Assembly: GCA_964393115.1 (NCBI GenBank)
Contig: CAYMST010000263.1
Coordinates: 1-6,625 of the forward strand
Direction of reading: 5' to 3'
DNA: 6,625 bases
Source: CAYMST01 sp964393115
Lineage (GTDB): Bacteria; Bacteroidota; Bacteroidia; Cytophagales; Cyclobacteriaceae
Shown here: piece by piece, positions 1 to 6,162 of the stretch
Position numbering within the stretch: position 1 is the stretch's first letter
Layout of the letters: each line of letters starts with the position of its first letter
Notes under the pieces: model-generated
Seen by the model: only the letters and a program-made list of their open reading frames with translations
Told to the model about the DNA's origin: nothing
The model's database searches: none
Translations under genes and position numbers: made by a program

Positions 1-27
1 AAAAAAGAATTTAAGAATAATAAGCCA

Positions 28-537
28 ATGAGCGCATTAGAATCACCTCAGGTAAGTATTATCATGGGTAGTAAGTCGGATTTACCCATTATGAAGGAAG
101 CCGCAGTATTCCTAAAAGAGATGCGTATTAGCTATGAGATTACGGTAGTCTCGGCACATCGAACTCCAGAAAGAATGTTTGATTATGCACGTAATGCGCG
201 CAAAAGGGGGATAAAAGTCATTGTCGCGGGTGCTGGTGGCGCTGCGCACTTACCAGGCATGGTGGCCTCATTAACCTCTCTTCCTGTCATCGGTGTGCCT
301 GTTAAGTCTAGTAACTCTATAGATGGCTGGGATTCGATTCTATCTATTCTACAAATGCCGGGAGGAATACCCGTTGCCACAGTAGCTCTCAACGGAGGAA
401 AGAATGCTGGCATACTAGCAGCCAGGACTATTGGTACTTTTGATAGTACGGTTGCCGAAAAACTAGACAACTATATTATAGCGCTGAAGAAGAAAGTAGA
501 GTCGACCATAGAGGAAGTAGAATCTGTTCAAGTTTAG
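28..537 (+). CDS. purE: Class I N5-carboxyaminoimidazole ribonucleotide mutase PurE
   Basis: PurE moves the carboxyl group of N5-CAIR to carbon 4, giving CAIR, in cytosolic de novo purine synthesis; PurK makes its substrate. The 169-residue protein has the usual length of a stand-alone class I PurE and shows the family motifs in order: GSKSD (14-18) in the nucleotide-binding loop, SAHRTP (42-47) with the catalytic-type His44, GAGGAAHLPGM (68-78) with His74, GVPV (89-92), and the QMPGGIPVATVA segment (109-120). The N-terminal ten residues or so and the Glu/Val-rich tail are not conserved core. ATG at 28 is chosen because it is the only start just ahead of the core; the frame stays open to base 1, so a slightly earlier start is not excluded. 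No Shine-Dalgarno sequence is seen. purK often lies directly upstream in this phylum; a stop in another frame (TGA, 29-31) would overlap this start as ATGA, but no purK sequence is visible. The stop overlaps that of the convergent gene. Confidence 0.97.
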   Translation: MSALESPQVSIIMGSKSDLPIMKEAAVFLKEMRISYEITVVSAHRTPERMFDYARNARKRGIKVIVAGAGGAAHLPGMVASLTSLPVIGVPVKSSNSIDGWDSILSILQMPGGIPVATVALNGGKNAGILAARTIGTFDSTVAEKLDNYIIALKKKVESTIEEVESVQV

Positions 538-779
538 GAGGACGGTTTTTTTCTGAATACAGGTTTGGCTGCTGGCTTTTTAGCACTTACAGTTTCCTTT
601 TCGATTGGTATCGGATATCTGCGTCTTAAAACATTGATGAAAAAGAGCTTTTGTTGTGTAAAACTATTCGGATGTACCTGATCAAATATTATGTTGAAAT
701 CGTCAAACCGGTCCTTTTCGTTTTTCTCGAATTTAGAGGCATCAATCTTTTTTGTGGCGAGGTACTCTAAAAAAGTCAT
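534..779 (-). CDS. Small conserved Bacteroidota protein of unknown function, basic tail
   Basis: This 81-residue protein has no assigned function that I know of. From memory it resembles a short family found in Bacteroidota, recognised by the N-terminal MTFLEYLATKKID pattern (1-13) and the central stretch HPNSFTQQKLFFIN (36-49) followed by an Arg-rich RRRYP (52-56). Residues 1-57 look like a small folded, mostly helical unit with alternating acidic and aromatic residues (FEKNEKDRFDDF, 17-28). Residues 61-81 are Lys/Ala/Pro-rich and probably disordered. There is no signal peptide or membrane segment, so it is probably cytosolic. The start at 779 is preceded by GAGG about four bases upstream, one of the few Shine-Dalgarno-like sequences in the window. 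The gene converges on purE, and its TAA (536-534) shares four bases with the purE TAG. A real gene is favoured over a chance frame because of the family resemblance and the lack of any other gene here; the basic tail could suggest nucleic-acid contact, which is only inference. Confidence 0.8.
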   Translation of the reverse strand: MTFLEYLATKKIDASKFEKNEKDRFDDFNIIFDQVHPNSFTQQKLFFINVLRRRYPIPIEKETVSAKKPAAKPVFRKKPSS

Positions 780-783
780 GCCT

Positions 784-791
784 CAAAATTA
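784..791 (-). promoter_or_regulatory. Possible -7 box for the small leftward gene
   Basis: Read on the minus strand, 791 to 784 is TAATTTTG, an exact match to the Bacteroidota -7 consensus TAnnTTTG. It lies only four bases before the ATG at 779, so transcription from it would begin at or next to the start codon and give a nearly leaderless message. I see no TTG-type -33 element at the expected distance upstream, and such octamers occur by chance in AT-rich DNA, so this is weak. Confidence 0.2.
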
Positions 792-851
792 GTACGAAAT
801 CCTTTAGTTGCATTGGTGTTTCTTGTTTCTATGGGTTAACCACTGGCGGTA

Positions 852-862
852 TGCTGTCAGCA
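852..862. repeat. Short perfect dyad TGCTG-T-CAGCA, possible operator
   Basis: Bases 852-856 and 858-862 are reverse complements around a single central T. A second, spaced pair, GGTTA (834-838) and TAACC (869-873), brackets it. The central arms are too close to make a stable full RNA hairpin, so if functional it is more likely a DNA-binding site for a dimeric regulator than a terminator. Dyads of this size also arise by chance. Confidence 0.2.
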
Positions 863-994
863 GAGAGCTAACCAAACTGAAAATCAGAGTCAGGTTCCCT
901 AGTAAATTGAGATCCTAATAGAACAAAGTAGCCGAGATATACAATAAAATAGCACTATATTCTAAGATATCTAATGTGATACCCTCGATCCGGC

Positions 995-1025
995 TTACAA
1001 TTCATGAGATGTATCGTTATGTTTG
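995..1025 (+). promoter_or_regulatory. Candidate Bacteroidota promoter for the hydratase-led gene run
   Basis: TATGTTTG at 1018-1025 matches the -7 consensus TAnnTTTG exactly. TTA at 995-997, 20 bases further upstream, is a one-base-off version of the TTG-type -33 element. Transcription would start near 1030, leaving a leader of about 30 bases before the ATG at 1060. It is the only plus-strand match in the 280-base gap and sits at the right distance, which makes it the best promoter candidate in the window. Confidence 0.5.
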
Positions 1026-1059
1026 TATACACCCAACCAAATAGTATAAGCTAGCAAAT

Positions 1060-1845
1060 ATGAGTACGTTCAAGCATTTTCTTTTGGAAGAAAACGATGG
1101 TGTATTATTAGCCACCATTAACCATCCAGATAAACTCAACACGTTGAGTCAAGAGGCTCTTAAAGAGTTGCAGTCTATCATTGAGATAGGGTTAGATAAT
1201 CATGACATAAAGGCTTTTATCATTACCGGGTCGGGGGAACGTGCCTTTGCTGCAGGAGCTGATATTGCCGAATTTGGTGAATTGAATGAATTCAATGGCC
1301 GGAAGTTCTCTGAAATAGGTCAGGAGACATTCGCCTTGTTAGAAAATTCTAACAAACCTGTAATTGCCGCGGTTAACGGGTATGCGCTTGGTGGTGGGTG
1401 CGAGCTAGCGCTTGCTTGTCACCTCAGAATCCTTTCTGAGAACGCTCAGTTTGGGCTTCCTGAGGCTGGATTGGGTATTTTACCCGGTTTTGGTGGTACA
1501 CAAAGACTACCAAAATTAATCGGAAGGGCAAAGGCATTGGAGATTATGATGACAGGCGATAAAATTGATGCATATACTGCCGTTAAAATTGGACTCGCTA
1601 ACTTGGTAGTTCGTAGTCATGAAGAACTTATTCCAAAGTGCTTGGATATGATCAGTAAAATTGGTCAAAAAGCACCATTAGCCATTGCACGAATAATTGA
1701 ATCCGTAAATGCCTCAGTAGATACATCCATTAACGGCTATGAGGTGGAAGCAAACAATTTTGCCAGTTGTTGCGGGACTAAAGATTTTAAAGAGGGCGCA
1801 ACGGCTTTTCTGGAGAAGCGCCCAGCCATTTTTAGTGGTGAATAA
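1060..1845 (+). CDS. Enoyl-CoA hydratase/isomerase family protein (crotonase fold)
   Basis: This cytosolic crotonase-family enzyme probably adds water across the double bond of short-chain 2-enoyl-CoA thioesters in fatty-acid or amino-acid breakdown. The 261-residue length is typical for the single-domain family. AFAAGADI (62-69) supplies one half of the oxyanion hole and GGGCE (111-115) the other. Glu115 and Glu135 (in FGLPEAGLGI, 131-140) are spaced 20 residues apart, like the two catalytic glutamates of mitochondrial crotonase, so true hydratase activity is more likely than the isomerase or decarboxylase variants that lack one of them. GGTQRLPKLIG (145-155) is also family-typical. The start follows an AT-rich leader without a Shine-Dalgarno sequence and gives the expected N-terminus. 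It leads the rightward run, 40 bases ahead of the flippase gene. The exact substrate (crotonyl-CoA, methylcrotonyl-type or phenylacetate-pathway intermediates) cannot be read from sequence, so no gene symbol is given. Confidence 0.93.
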   Translation: MSTFKHFLLEENDGVLLATINHPDKLNTLSQEALKELQSIIEIGLDNHDIKAFIITGSGERAFAAGADIAEFGELNEFNGRKFSEIGQETFALLENSNKPVIAAVNGYALGGGCELALACHLRILSENAQFGLPEAGLGILPGFGGTQRLPKLIGRAKALEIMMTGDKIDAYTAVKIGLANLVVRSHEELIPKCLDMISKIGQKAPLAIARIIESVNASVDTSINGYEVEANNFASCCGTKDFKEGATAFLEKRPAIFSGE

Positions 1846-1885
1846 CTATTTCAGGCATAGACATAAAGTTGTTGCTTAAATATTA

Positions 1886-3343
1886 ATGAGTAAATTGAAG
1901 TCCCTTGCGGGACACACTGTAATTTATGGGGCGAGCTCAATACTAGGTCGTCTCCTTAACTATATACTAGTTCCTCTTCATACGGGGATCTTTACAGCCG
2001 CTGAATACGGGTCTATTACAAATCTTTATGCCTATACGGCTGTATTTCTGATCATCTACTTGTGTGGTATGGAAACCGCATATTTCAGGTTTGGTACCAA
2101 ACATAAAGAGTCTGAAAACAAATATTTTTCAGCAAGCTTCTTTGTGGTATTGCTCGTATCCACGGTCATTAGTGGAACGATTATTTTATTTTCTAATCAA
2201 ATCGCTAGTGCAGCACACTACCCTCATTTGGCACATTGTGTGAGGTGGCTTGCCATGCTGATGTTTGCAGATGCCATAGTAGCCATTCCCTTCGCCAAAC
2301 TAAGACTAGAAAATAAGGCACTCCGATTTGCCATTACCAAGCTCCTAAATATTGGGTTGACTCTATTACTGAATATTTGGTTTTACACCCTAAATGATCC
2401 TGAAAACGGTGTGTTTACAAACTTTTATGAAGGAGAACTGATTGTGAGCTTTGTTTTTTTAGCCAACCTAATCTCTAATAGTTTATTGGTCGTTTTGGTA
2501 GCAGATGTCTTTTTTAAAATAAACCTCAATTTCCGACAAGAACACATTAGAACATTATTGGGTTACTCGTGGCCATTGGTATTCATGGGATTAGGGGGAA
2601 TGACCAATGAAATGTTTTCGAGGGTTATTTTAGAGTTTTTGCTATCTGACGACCTCTATACCGGATATAACGCTCAAGAAGCGCTAGGGATCTTTGGCGC
2701 CTGTTATAAGCTTACGGTATTTATGGCATTGGCGACGCAAGCTTATCGTTATGCAGCCGAACCTTTTTTCTTTTCTTCTGCCGCAGATAAGACCTCTCCC
2801 GAATTTTTTGCCCAGTCTACGCATTGGTTTATTGTACTTGGTTGTCTGACGTGTTTTGGAGTAAGTGCCAACTTAAACTTAATCGCTCCACTAGTTTTAA
2901 AGAAAGATATCTTTTTGGAAGGCCTCGATGTAGTACCTATTCTTTTAATGGGATCACTCATGCTTGGGGTTTACTTTAATTTATCCATTTGGTATAAAAT
3001 CAAGGAGAAAACGGTCATTGGTATGTACATCTCACTGACTGGAGCGGTATTAACAATTGTAGGGAATGTGATCATGGTACCGATATTAGGTTACCATGGT
3101 AGTGCAGCAGTGACCTTGTTTACCTACTGTTTTATGGTGGCAGTGAGTTACATCATTGGTCAACGCCAGTATCCTATCCCCTATATGCTCATCGACCTGG
3201 TTTATTTAGTGGCAACAGCTGTTATTAGTTATTTGATCTACAGTGTTTTCAATCCAGACATGATTCAAGGCATAGTTTTTAGTTTTTTGGGAGTTATTTT
3301 CGTGTTGTTTGTGGAGCGCAAGAGATTACCGTCGAAGAAATGA
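1886..3343 (+). CDS. Polysaccharide/lipid-linked glycan flippase, MOP superfamily (Wzx-like)
   Basis: The 485-residue protein is an inner-membrane transporter of the polysaccharide-transporter branch of the MOP flippases, which move undecaprenyl-linked sugars from the cytosolic to the periplasmic leaflet. About 14 hydrophobic segments can be traced, roughly at 10-30, 43-66, 82-104, 118-137, 148-168, 184-208, 225-250, 266-286, 312-335, 347-368, 378-400, 404-424, 434-454 and 459-476, which fits the family. The N-terminal pattern GHTVIYGASSILGRLLNYIL (9-28) and AAEYG (38-42) are typical of these proteins. The C-terminus ends in a basic cytosolic tail (ERKRLPSKK). The start at 1886 has no clear Shine-Dalgarno sequence. 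It lies 40 bases after the hydratase gene and 56 before the nucleotidyltransferase gene. The cargo could be O-antigen, capsule, another surface glycan, or a cell-wall precursor; the absence of glycosyltransferase genes in the window argues against a dedicated O-antigen locus, but gives no cargo. Confidence 0.9.
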   Translation: MSKLKSLAGHTVIYGASSILGRLLNYILVPLHTGIFTAAEYGSITNLYAYTAVFLIIYLCGMETAYFRFGTKHKESENKYFSASFFVVLLVSTVISGTIILFSNQIASAAHYPHLAHCVRWLAMLMFADAIVAIPFAKLRLENKALRFAITKLLNIGLTLLLNIWFYTLNDPENGVFTNFYEGELIVSFVFLANLISNSLLVVLVADVFFKINLNFRQEHIRTLLGYSWPLVFMGLGGMTNEMFSRVILEFLLSDDLYTGYNAQEALGIFGACYKLTVFMALATQAYRYAAEPFFFSSAADKTSPEFFAQSTHWFIVLGCLTCFGVSANLNLIAPLVLKKDIFLEGLDVVPILLMGSLMLGVYFNLSIWYKIKEKTVIGMYISLTGAVLTIVGNVIMVPILGYHGSAAVTLFTYCFMVAVSYIIGQRQYPIPYMLIDLVYLVATAVISYLIYSVFNPDMIQGIVFSFLGVIFVLFVERKRLPSKK

Positions 3344-3365
3344 ACTACTCTGCTAATTAATTTTT

Positions 3366-3373
3366 TAGATTTG
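3366..3373 (+). promoter_or_regulatory. Possible internal -7 box before the nucleotidyltransferase gene
   Basis: TAGATTTG matches TAnnTTTG and lies 26 bases before the ATG at 3400, a fitting distance for a short leader. No TTG-type -33 element is apparent about 20 bases upstream. It lies in the longest gap of the five-gene run and could let the last three genes be transcribed apart from the flippase gene, but may be chance. Confidence 0.3.
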
Positions 3374-3399
3374 TATTGATATAGAGTTAATCCCTGATA

Positions 3400-4404
3400 A
3401 TGAATTTAATAATTCCTATGGCCGGTCGTGGTAAGCGACTTCGACCACATACCCTTACAGTTCCAAAACCTTTAATACCCATTGCTGGTAAGCCAATTGT
3501 TGAGCGACTAGTTTTGGATATAGCTGAAGTCTGTGGTGGTAACATTGAGAACATTGGTTTTGTAATTGGTGACTTTGGAAAAGAAGTGGAAGACAACCTT
3601 CTGGAGGTGGCTAAGACTGTAGGTGCTAAGGGACATATTTTTTATCAGGAGGAAGCACTCGGAACGGCACATGCCGTATACTGTGCTGAGAAGATAATGG
3701 AGGGCCCTGCCGTTGTGGCCTTCGCGGATACCCTTTTCAAAGCAGACTTTAGGATTGAGGATGATAAAGAGGGAATAATTTGGGTTAAGCAAGTGGAGGA
3801 CCCAAGTGCTTTCGGAGTGGTAAAACTTGGTGATGCGGATGAGATTACCGATTTCGTCGAAAAGCCCAAACAGTTTGTCTCTGACTTGGCCATCATTGGG
3901 ATTTACTATTTCAAAAAATCTGAGGACCTCAAAAGAGAAATAAAATTCTTGCTGGACAATAAGGTGCTTAAGTCTGGAGAGTATCAATTGACTGATGCAC
4001 TTGAAAACTTAAAAAATGATGGTGTCAAGTTTTATCCTGGAGAAGTCGCGGAATGGCTAGATTGCGGTAATAAGCATGCGGTTGTTGATTCCAACAATAG
4101 ATATTTGGACTTTTTACGTCATGATCAGCTTAGAGAGCAAGGAGTGACAATTAAAAATTCAGTAGTCATAGAACCGGTTTACCTTCGAGAAGGTGCTATA
4201 CTCGAAAACAGCGTTGTAGGCCCCTATGTATCTGTCGGGAAGAATACGGTAGTTTCTAACAGCGTTATATCTAATTCAGTTATCCAAAATGACACGAAAA
4301 TTGCATCAGCAAACCTGAAAAATTCGTTAATAGGTAACGATGCTCAATTTGAAGGAGCAATAAGAGACATTAGTTTAGGTGATTTTTCAGTGCTAAAAGG
4401 TTAA
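3400..4404 (+). CDS. Sugar-phosphate nucleotidyltransferase with C-terminal beta-helix
   Basis: This 334-residue cytosolic enzyme joins a sugar-1-phosphate to an NTP to make an NDP-sugar. Residues 1-240 form the Rossmann-like NTP-transferase domain: the signature loop from Gly9 to Pro32 contains GRGKRLRP and PKPLIPIAGKP, GTAHAV (88-93) lies in the base- and sugar-binding region, Asp110 in AFADTLF is the expected metal ligand, and EKP (154-156), GEYQLTDAL (193-201) and WLDCGN (219-224) follow in family order. Residues 249-332 carry hexapeptide-like repeats (for example VVIEPVYLREGAILENSVVG, 255-274) of a left-handed beta-helix. These lack an obvious acetyltransferase catalytic histidine, so the domain is probably structural or allosteric, as in long glucose-1-phosphate thymidylyltransferase-like and archaeal-type enzymes. 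The NTP (dTTP or UTP) and the sugar remain unclear. The stop is three bases before the TPR gene, indicating one message. A role in envelope glycan synthesis is inferred from the flippase next door. Confidence 0.9.
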   Translation: MNLIIPMAGRGKRLRPHTLTVPKPLIPIAGKPIVERLVLDIAEVCGGNIENIGFVIGDFGKEVEDNLLEVAKTVGAKGHIFYQEEALGTAHAVYCAEKIMEGPAVVAFADTLFKADFRIEDDKEGIIWVKQVEDPSAFGVVKLGDADEITDFVEKPKQFVSDLAIIGIYYFKKSEDLKREIKFLLDNKVLKSGEYQLTDALENLKNDGVKFYPGEVAEWLDCGNKHAVVDSNNRYLDFLRHDQLREQGVTIKNSVVIEPVYLREGAILENSVVGPYVSVGKNTVVSNSVISNSVIQNDTKIASANLKNSLIGNDAQFEGAIRDISLGDFSVLKG

Positions 4405-4407
4405 TCC

Positions 4408-6162
4408 ATGATGAAAGGGTTGGGAATAGGAGTTTTGGTTTTAGTTATATTGACTTCTTTGAGTGGTGAAATATCTGCTCAACGTAAGAAAAAGAAATCT
4501 AAGAAGACCACCACTTCCGTTTCAAAGCCTTTCAAATTATCTAAAGAGCTGAAGCAAAAGGTATCCACATACCTTATCGTGGCCACTAAGCATTATGCAG
4601 TTGAGGATTTTAAAAAATCTAAAGCAGAGTATGAAAAGGTAATAGCTATTGAACCATCAAATGCGGCTGCACATTATAAGTTAGCGCAGATTAATCTTCT
4701 TTATAATGAGTTAGACAAGGCATATGAGCACGCTAATAAATCTGTGAGCTATGATAATACCAACAAGTTTTATTATCTGAAGAAAGCGGAGATTGAGCGT
4801 GCATTATCTAAATTTGAAGAGGCCGCGACTACTTATGAGACACTAATCAAAGAGGTGCCAGGCACTCATCAGTATCTTTATAACCTAGCGGCTACATATA
4901 GGTATGCTGGGCAACAGGAGAGAGAACTTGAGGTGTATGATCGTATCGAAAAAGAGTACGGCAAAAGCCAGGAAATCCTTTTGCAAAAACAACAAATCTT
5001 ATTGCGATCCAACCGTCTTGACGATCTGATTTCTGAATATCAGAAATATATAAATTCCTTCCCTGATGTAGTAGAATACAGACTTGGCTTAAGCGATATT
5101 TTAACGAACAATGGACGCCATGATAAGGCTGTAGTACTCCTGAATGAAACGCGTGGGCTCTTTCCCAACGAAACCAACGTTTTATTAGCACTTTCAGAAG
5201 TGTATCGAAAAAGTAATCGAATCAATGAAGCTATCGAAATACTGAGATCTGCCTTTGCGGATCCTTCTTTAAGCTTCAGCTCTAAAATACAAGTGTTTAG
5301 CTCTTATTTTTCTGCACTCGCTCAGGAGGAATACGTTGCTCCATTGAGAAGCTTAGGAGATACGTTGACGAGAGTACATCCAGAAGAAGCCAATTCGCAT
5401 ATTCTAGTAGGTGATCTAAATGTGAGACTTGGTGAAAAAGAAAAGGCGCTAGAAAACTATAAAAAGGCCATTCAGCTCAGCCAAGAGAACTTTAACATTT
5501 GGCGAAACATCCTCCAGCTTTCGGTAGAACTGAAGGATTTTGATGTAACGACCGAGTTTGGAGAGCGATCAGTTGAGTACTTTCCAAATCAAGCGATGTT
5601 GTATTACTTAACAGGTATTGCCTATTACTCCAAACAGAACTTTGATGAGGCAATTAGGGTGCTGGAGACAGGTTCACGCTTCGCCAAGCATGATCCAGAT
5701 CTGTACAGCTATTTTCAGGGCCAACTAGGTGATAGCTACAATGGGGTTGGTAATAACGAGAAATCAGATATGGCCTATGATAAAGCATTAAAAGCGAAGC
5801 CTAATAATGATCATGTTTTAAACAATTACAGCTATTTCCTCTCTATTCGCAAAGAAAGACTTGATTATGCCCTCAAATTATCGAGTCAATTAATAGGTTT
5901 ACATCCCGAAAGTAGTACCTTCCTAGATACCCATGGTTGGGTGTTATATGTAAAGGGAGATTATCAAGAAGCTGAGAAATACTTAAAAAGAGCGGCTGAA
6001 AGTTCTCAGAATGGCACTATTCTTGAACATTATGGAGATGTAGTATATAGGCTTGGTGATATTGACCTAGCTTTGGAGTATTGGAAGAAAGCGAAGGAAA
6101 CGGAAGACGACGTCTCTGATTTCTTAGAAAAGAAAATTAAAGATGCTAAACTCTACGAGTAG
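4408..6162 (+). CDS. Secreted tetratricopeptide-repeat protein
   Basis: This 584-residue protein begins with a Sec signal peptide: hydrophobic residues 4-20, then a likely signal peptidase I site after ISA (22-24), with no lipobox cysteine. It should be released to the periplasm or held at the envelope through partners. Right after the cleavage site is a strongly basic stretch (26-33, RKKKKSKK). The rest is a helical solenoid of about ten or more TPR units, visible near 53-86, 87-120, 121-152, 221-254, 255-288, 328-361, 396-428, 434-467, 504-537 and 538-570. The clearest are WVLYVKGDYQEAEKYLKRA (511-529) and HYGDVVYRLGDIDLALEYWK (541-560). TPRs bind proteins, so it is probably a scaffold or assembly factor rather than an enzyme. 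ATG at 4408 or the adjacent one at 4411 would both serve. It is three bases from the gene upstream and overlaps the lipoprotein gene downstream by 20 bases, suggesting coupled translation and a shared envelope task with the DUF4292 protein. Confidence 0.92.
   Translation: MMKGLGIGVLVLVILTSLSGEISAQRKKKKSKKTTTSVSKPFKLSKELKQKVSTYLIVATKHYAVEDFKKSKAEYEKVIAIEPSNAAAHYKLAQINLLYNELDKAYEHANKSVSYDNTNKFYYLKKAEIERALSKFEEAATTYETLIKEVPGTHQYLYNLAATYRYAGQQERELEVYDRIEKEYGKSQEILLQKQQILLRSNRLDDLISEYQKYINSFPDVVEYRLGLSDILTNNGRHDKAVVLLNETRGLFPNETNVLLALSEVYRKSNRINEAIEILRSAFADPSLSFSSKIQVFSSYFSALAQEEYVAPLRSLGDTLTRVHPEEANSHILVGDLNVRLGEKEKALENYKKAIQLSQENFNIWRNILQLSVELKDFDVTTEFGERSVEYFPNQAMLYYLTGIAYYSKQNFDEAIRVLETGSRFAKHDPDLYSYFQGQLGDSYNGVGNNEKSDMAYDKALKAKPNNDHVLNNYSYFLSIRKERLDYALKLSSQLIGLHPESSTFLDTHGWVLYVKGDYQEAEKYLKRAAESSQNGTILEHYGDVVYRLGDIDLALEYWKKAKETEDDVSDFLEKKIKDAKLYE
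6143..6162 (+). other. 20-base overlap of the TPR and lipoprotein reading frames
   Basis: The lipoprotein ATG lies 20 bases before the end of the TPR stop codon, in the next frame. Ribosomes finishing the TPR gene would be close to the downstream start, which suggests translational coupling and fixed relative output. No Shine-Dalgarno sequence precedes the ATG; the upstream bases are A-rich, as is common at Bacteroidota starts. Confidence 0.85.

Larger units (their letters stand above)
780..1059. other. Gene-free 280-base intergenic region between divergent genes
   Basis: No convincing reading frame is present on either strand; ATGs at 831 and 851 reach stops within seven codons. No tRNA cloverleaf or rRNA sequence is recognisable. 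The region separates the starts of the leftward small gene and the rightward hydratase gene, so it should hold control signals for both. It contains a short dyad at 852-862 inside wider GGTTA/TAACC arms (834-838 and 869-873), the 8-base palindromes GGTTAACC (834-841) and AGATATCT (965-972), and a good -7 box at 1018-1025. No terminator-like GC hairpin with a T run is seen. Confidence 0.7.

Noticed and set aside
1..27. Possible 3' end of purK in the frame stopping at 29-31 (ATGA overlap) or at 12-14
   Set aside because: Fewer than ten codons are visible and they show no PurK signature, so no partial gene can be supported.
183..470. 95-codon minus-strand frame inside purE
   Set aside because: It is the shadow of highly conserved PurE motifs and has no supporting domain or start context.
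544..551. T run after purE as a Rho-independent terminator
   Set aside because: No stable GC-rich hairpin precedes it, and the bases are explained as the Lys/Pro codons in the tail of the small minus-strand gene.
834..900. tRNA-like look of the GGTTAACC to CAGGTTCCC stretch
   Set aside because: There is no T-loop GTTCRA consensus with pairing arms, no acceptor stem and no anticodon arm.
965..972. AGATATCT palindrome as a regulator site
   Set aside because: An isolated 8-base palindrome made mostly of A and T is expected by chance in this composition.
3508..3987. 159-codon open frame on the minus strand inside the nucleotidyltransferase gene
   Set aside because: It is wholly antisense to a well-conserved enzyme, its predicted protein shows no domain or family pattern, and its start lies in the middle of coding sequence.
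4144..4400. Hexapeptide repeats read as an acetyltransferase domain (bifunctional GlmU-like)
   Set aside because: The repeat region is short, lacks an obvious catalytic histidine and the GlmU C-terminal motifs, and fits a structural beta-helix better.
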